DNA from: TWA4 sp034086685
Lineage (GTDB): Bacteria > Bacillota > Clostridia > Lachnospirales > Lachnospiraceae
Length of the DNA: 64,000 nt
Direction: 5' to 3'
Assembly (NCBI GenBank): GCA_034086685.1
Contig: JAXDZY010000028.1
Location: 1 to 64,000, forward strand
Part shown: positions 62,068 to 64,000 of the stretch, one piece after another
How the letters are laid out: each line of letters begins with the position of its first letter
Position numbering within the stretch: the first letter of the stretch is position 1
Position numbers and translations under genes: made by a program
The notes under the pieces: generated by a model
The model's database searches: none
Told to the model about the DNA's origin: nothing
Seen by the model: the letters and a program-made list of their open reading frames with translations, nothing else

Positions 62068-62952
62068 TCAACCCTTAACAGCACCTGCTGTCATACCATC
62101 AATGATGTACTTCTGGAAAACCAGGAAAATGATAAAGATCGGAAGGATACCGAACATGGAACCTGCAATCAGTACATCATAGTTGTTGCCGTAGGGGGTA
62201 AGTAATGTATTCAGACCGATGGGAAGGGTAAATTTCTCAGCACCCTTCAATACCAGCAAAGGCCACAGAATTGCATTCCACGTTCCCATTGCACTCAGAA
62301 TACCCATGGAAGCAAATGCCGGTTTTGTCAGCGGAAGAATAATTTTTACCGCAATACCGTATTCTGTAGCACCATCGATACGGCCTGCACTCAGAAGGTC
62401 TTTCGGAAGACCGCCCAGATACTGCCGGAAGAAGAAGATCGTGGATGCGTTGCATATACCTGTGATAATTACACCTGTATATGTATCGATCAGTCCCAGG
62501 GCAATAATTTCCTTGTACAGAGGCAGCATCAGAATTTCAAAAGGAACCATCATGGTAGCAATTACAAGGAAAAACAGAAGATTTTTCAGCTTGAAATTGT
62601 ACATGGTCAGACCATAGGCTATAAAATAACATATCAAAAGAGTCAGAACCACAGTAACAATGGTGATGATAAGAGAGTTCTTATACCACATGAAATATTT
62701 CTGGCTGTCTGCATTGCCGGAGAACAGATAAGTGTAGTTAGCAAGACTCATGGTGGAGATATCAAGGTTAATTGCAAGACCGCGGCGGATCAGTTCCGTA
62801 CCGGGACGGAAAGATGCCAGCAATCCGGCAAATACCGGGAAAATAATAATTGCACAAAGAAGTACAAAAAATCCGGTTCCCAGAATCACCCCGATTTTAT
62901 GCATGGGTTTATCATTAATGGAGCGAACTTTATTTTTATCTGCCATAATCAT
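62068..62952 (-). CDS. CUT1 sugar ABC transporter permease (MalG type)
   Basis: 294 residues from ATG at 62952 (ATG at 62946 is equally possible given its spacing to GGAGG). Six helices; the EAA loop is SAGRIDGATEYGIAVKIILP, with Ser in place of the usual acidic residue. IPIFIIFLVFQKYIIDGMTAGAVKG is the classical MalG ending. The start overlaps the upstream permease stop. Confidence 0.93.
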   Translation of the reverse strand: MIMADKNKVRSINDKPMHKIGVILGTGFFVLLCAIIIFPVFAGLLASFRPGTELIRRGLAINLDISTMSLANYTYLFSGNADSQKYFMWYKNSLIITIVTVVLTLLICYFIAYGLTMYNFKLKNLLFFLVIATMMVPFEILMLPLYKEIIALGLIDTYTGVIITGICNASTIFFFRQYLGGLPKDLLSAGRIDGATEYGIAVKIILPLTKPAFASMGILSAMGTWNAILWPLLVLKGAEKFTLPIGLNTLLTPYGNNYDVLIAGSMFGILPIFIIFLVFQKYIIDGMTAGAVKG

Positions 62953-63851
62953 CAATCCTCCCCATCCTTAAATGTTCCGTTCATGATCAGCTGTGCAACA
63001 TTGATAACCAGTGCAATTACCAGAAGAACCACACCGACCGCACACGCATAACCCATATCATTTTTCTCGATACCGCGCTTATACAGATAACCTACAATGG
63101 TCAGACCGATATTGTTCGGTGAATTGTTTCCCGCCCATAACATGTAGGATTCCAGGAACATGGACAGGCCTGCATAAATGGAAATCGTTAAAACGTAAAT
63201 TGTGGTAGGCTTCAGCAGCGGGAGTGTTATGTAGCGGAATTTCTGGAAGCTGGAAGCACCGTCAATATCCGCCGCTTCGTACAGTGACGAATCGATGGAT
63301 TTCAGCCCCGACAGGAAATACAGCATATTGACACCCAGCCATCTCCAGCATGCCACAACCAGCAGTGCAGCCATACCGGACCATCCCATCTTCAGCCATT
63401 TGAATGTTCCCAGACCAAGCATCTGGGTCAGCTGATTCATCTGACCTGTGGGGTACTCTGTGAACATCAGACGGAACAGAGTACCGGAGATAACTACTGA
63501 TGTCAGAGCAGGCATATAAAGAATGGCTTTCCAGACACCTTTCGCTTTAACCAGATTACTGTCCAGCAGCACAGCGAAAATCATGGGGAAAGGAATCAGC
63601 AGAACCAGTGTCCCCAGCATATATGTTGCGCTGTTCTTAATGGCAATAAGAAATACCTTATCTTTCAAAAGCTTTGTATAGTTTGCCAGACCCACAAATT
63701 CCTTGGAAATTGCCCCAATATCAAAAAAACTCATGGATACCGCAGAGAACAGCGGATAGATCCAGAAGAAAATAAAGCTGAGAATAAAAGGTACTACAAA
63801 AACATAGGGAGCTACCTTTTGTGAATATAAAATGTTTTTCTTAGTCTTCAA
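62952..63851 (-). CDS. CUT1 sugar ABC transporter permease (MalF type)
   Basis: 299 residues; no ATG near the start. TTG at 63851 lies about nine bases behind GAAGG and is preferred to TTG at 63857. Six helices and the EAA loop YEAADIDGASSFQKFRYITLP. The opening VAPYVFVVPFILSFIFFWIYPLFSAV is typical. Its solute-binding protein should lie just outside the right edge. Confidence 0.92.
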   Translation of the reverse strand: MKTKKNILYSQKVAPYVFVVPFILSFIFFWIYPLFSAVSMSFFDIGAISKEFVGLANYTKLLKDKVFLIAIKNSATYMLGTLVLLIPFPMIFAVLLDSNLVKAKGVWKAILYMPALTSVVISGTLFRLMFTEYPTGQMNQLTQMLGLGTFKWLKMGWSGMAALLVVACWRWLGVNMLYFLSGLKSIDSSLYEAADIDGASSFQKFRYITLPLLKPTTIYVLTISIYAGLSMFLESYMLWAGNNSPNNIGLTIVGYLYKRGIEKNDMGYACAVGVVLLVIALVINVAQLIMNGTFKDGED

Positions 63852-63910
63852 AAACAAAAACCTTCTTTCCCTTTTTTATAAGGCTTCCCGTAGTAAACCT
63901 TACAAAGTAA

Positions 63911-63946
63911 AGGGGATGACGGAGTACGAATCCCACGTCATCCCCT
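63911..63946 (-). terminator. hairpin upstream of the third permease pair
   Basis: AGGGGATGACG (63911-63921) pairs perfectly with CGTCATCCCCT (63936-63946). No T run follows, so it may be an attenuating or stabilising intercistronic hairpin behind an upstream gene. A minus-strand frame from 64000 ends at TAA (63959-63961) and could be that gene's last codons; 13 codons are too few to identify it. Confidence 0.55.
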
Positions 63947-64000
63947 CTGATTCACATATTAACTGCAATTGTTTCCGTTATTACAATTAACTGTCGTCCG

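Noticed and set aside
60893..62182. Plus-strand frame of 429 codons
   Set aside because: It lies antisense to the second GH51 gene, has no ribosome site, and its Ile/His/Ser-rich composition fits a shadow of the real gene.
1..64000. CRISPR arrays, insertion sequences, rRNA genes
   Set aside because: No spaced direct repeats, transposase frames or rRNA sequence were found on reading; the only regular repeats are protein-level LRRs at 1-1893.

Overview
The window looks like the chromosome of a Gram-positive gut anaerobe of the class Clostridia, most likely Lachnospiraceae. The reasons are strong AGGAGG-type ribosome binding sites, consensus TTGACA/TATAAT promoters, a tryptophan T-box, DUF624/YesL and DUF5696 proteins beside CUT1 sugar transporters, GH51/GH43 arabinan enzymes, a clostridial araBAD set, split transketolase, and a SelD/YedE/TusA/Se-carrier block. 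The genus cannot be fixed from this sequence alone.

Region A (1-17.6 kb, all minus strand): one exopolysaccharide/capsule operon read from a near-perfect promoter at 17514-17542. The order is initiating glycosylphosphotransferase, several glycosyltransferases, an EpsG-type polymerase broken by a frameshift, a TupA-like ATP-grasp protein, a Wzx flippase, an acyltransferase, rmlA, rmlB, an extra SDR, rmlD, rmlC, and an O-antigen ligase/polymerase with a TPR tail. A BspA-type leucine-rich-repeat surface protein follows and runs off the left edge. A pair of palindromic sites sits directly upstream of the promoter.

Region B (17.6-22.1 kb, minus): a tryptophan ABC transporter (trpXYZ type) under a T-box leader with a TGG specifier, and an exported ComEC-like metallo-beta-lactamase-fold lipoprotein.

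Region C (22.2-26.4 kb): a selenium module. selD is on plus, a class V cysteine desulfurase/selenocysteine lyase-like gene is on minus, and yedE, a TusA-like gene and a Se/S-carrier gene form a plus-strand operon.

Region D (26.4-33.0 kb, minus): a DUF1846 protein, a secreted protein with a lipase-3-like domain that lacks the serine of the nucleophile elbow, an aldo/keto reductase and an AAA/DUF4143 ATPase.

Region E (33.1-64.0 kb): arabinan/pentose utilisation. Two nearly identical tRNA-Gly(GCC) genes with matching promoters lie at 33.2 and 59.6 kb. Between them is a 14.4 kb operon (GH43 arabinanase lipoprotein, a 1006-residue solute-binding protein with extra N-terminal modules, two permeases, an NHL-TPR-Yip1 membrane protein, a DUF5696 protein, two more permeases and a second solute-binding lipoprotein). 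After it come a regulator-GH51 pair, the araA-araD-araB-tal-tktN-tktC operon, and a divergent AraC-type regulator. Beyond the second tRNA are yesL, a second GH51 and a third permease pair. No CUT1 ATPase is present, so a shared MsmX-type ATPase elsewhere is expected. The working model is that arabinan is cut outside the cell, oligosaccharides are imported, GH51 enzymes release L-arabinose, AraA/B/D make D-xylulose-5-phosphate, and transketolase plus transaldolase feed it into glycolysis. The most unusual element is the pair of envelope proteins (NHL-TPR-Yip1 and DUF5696) set between two complete sugar-import cassettes.
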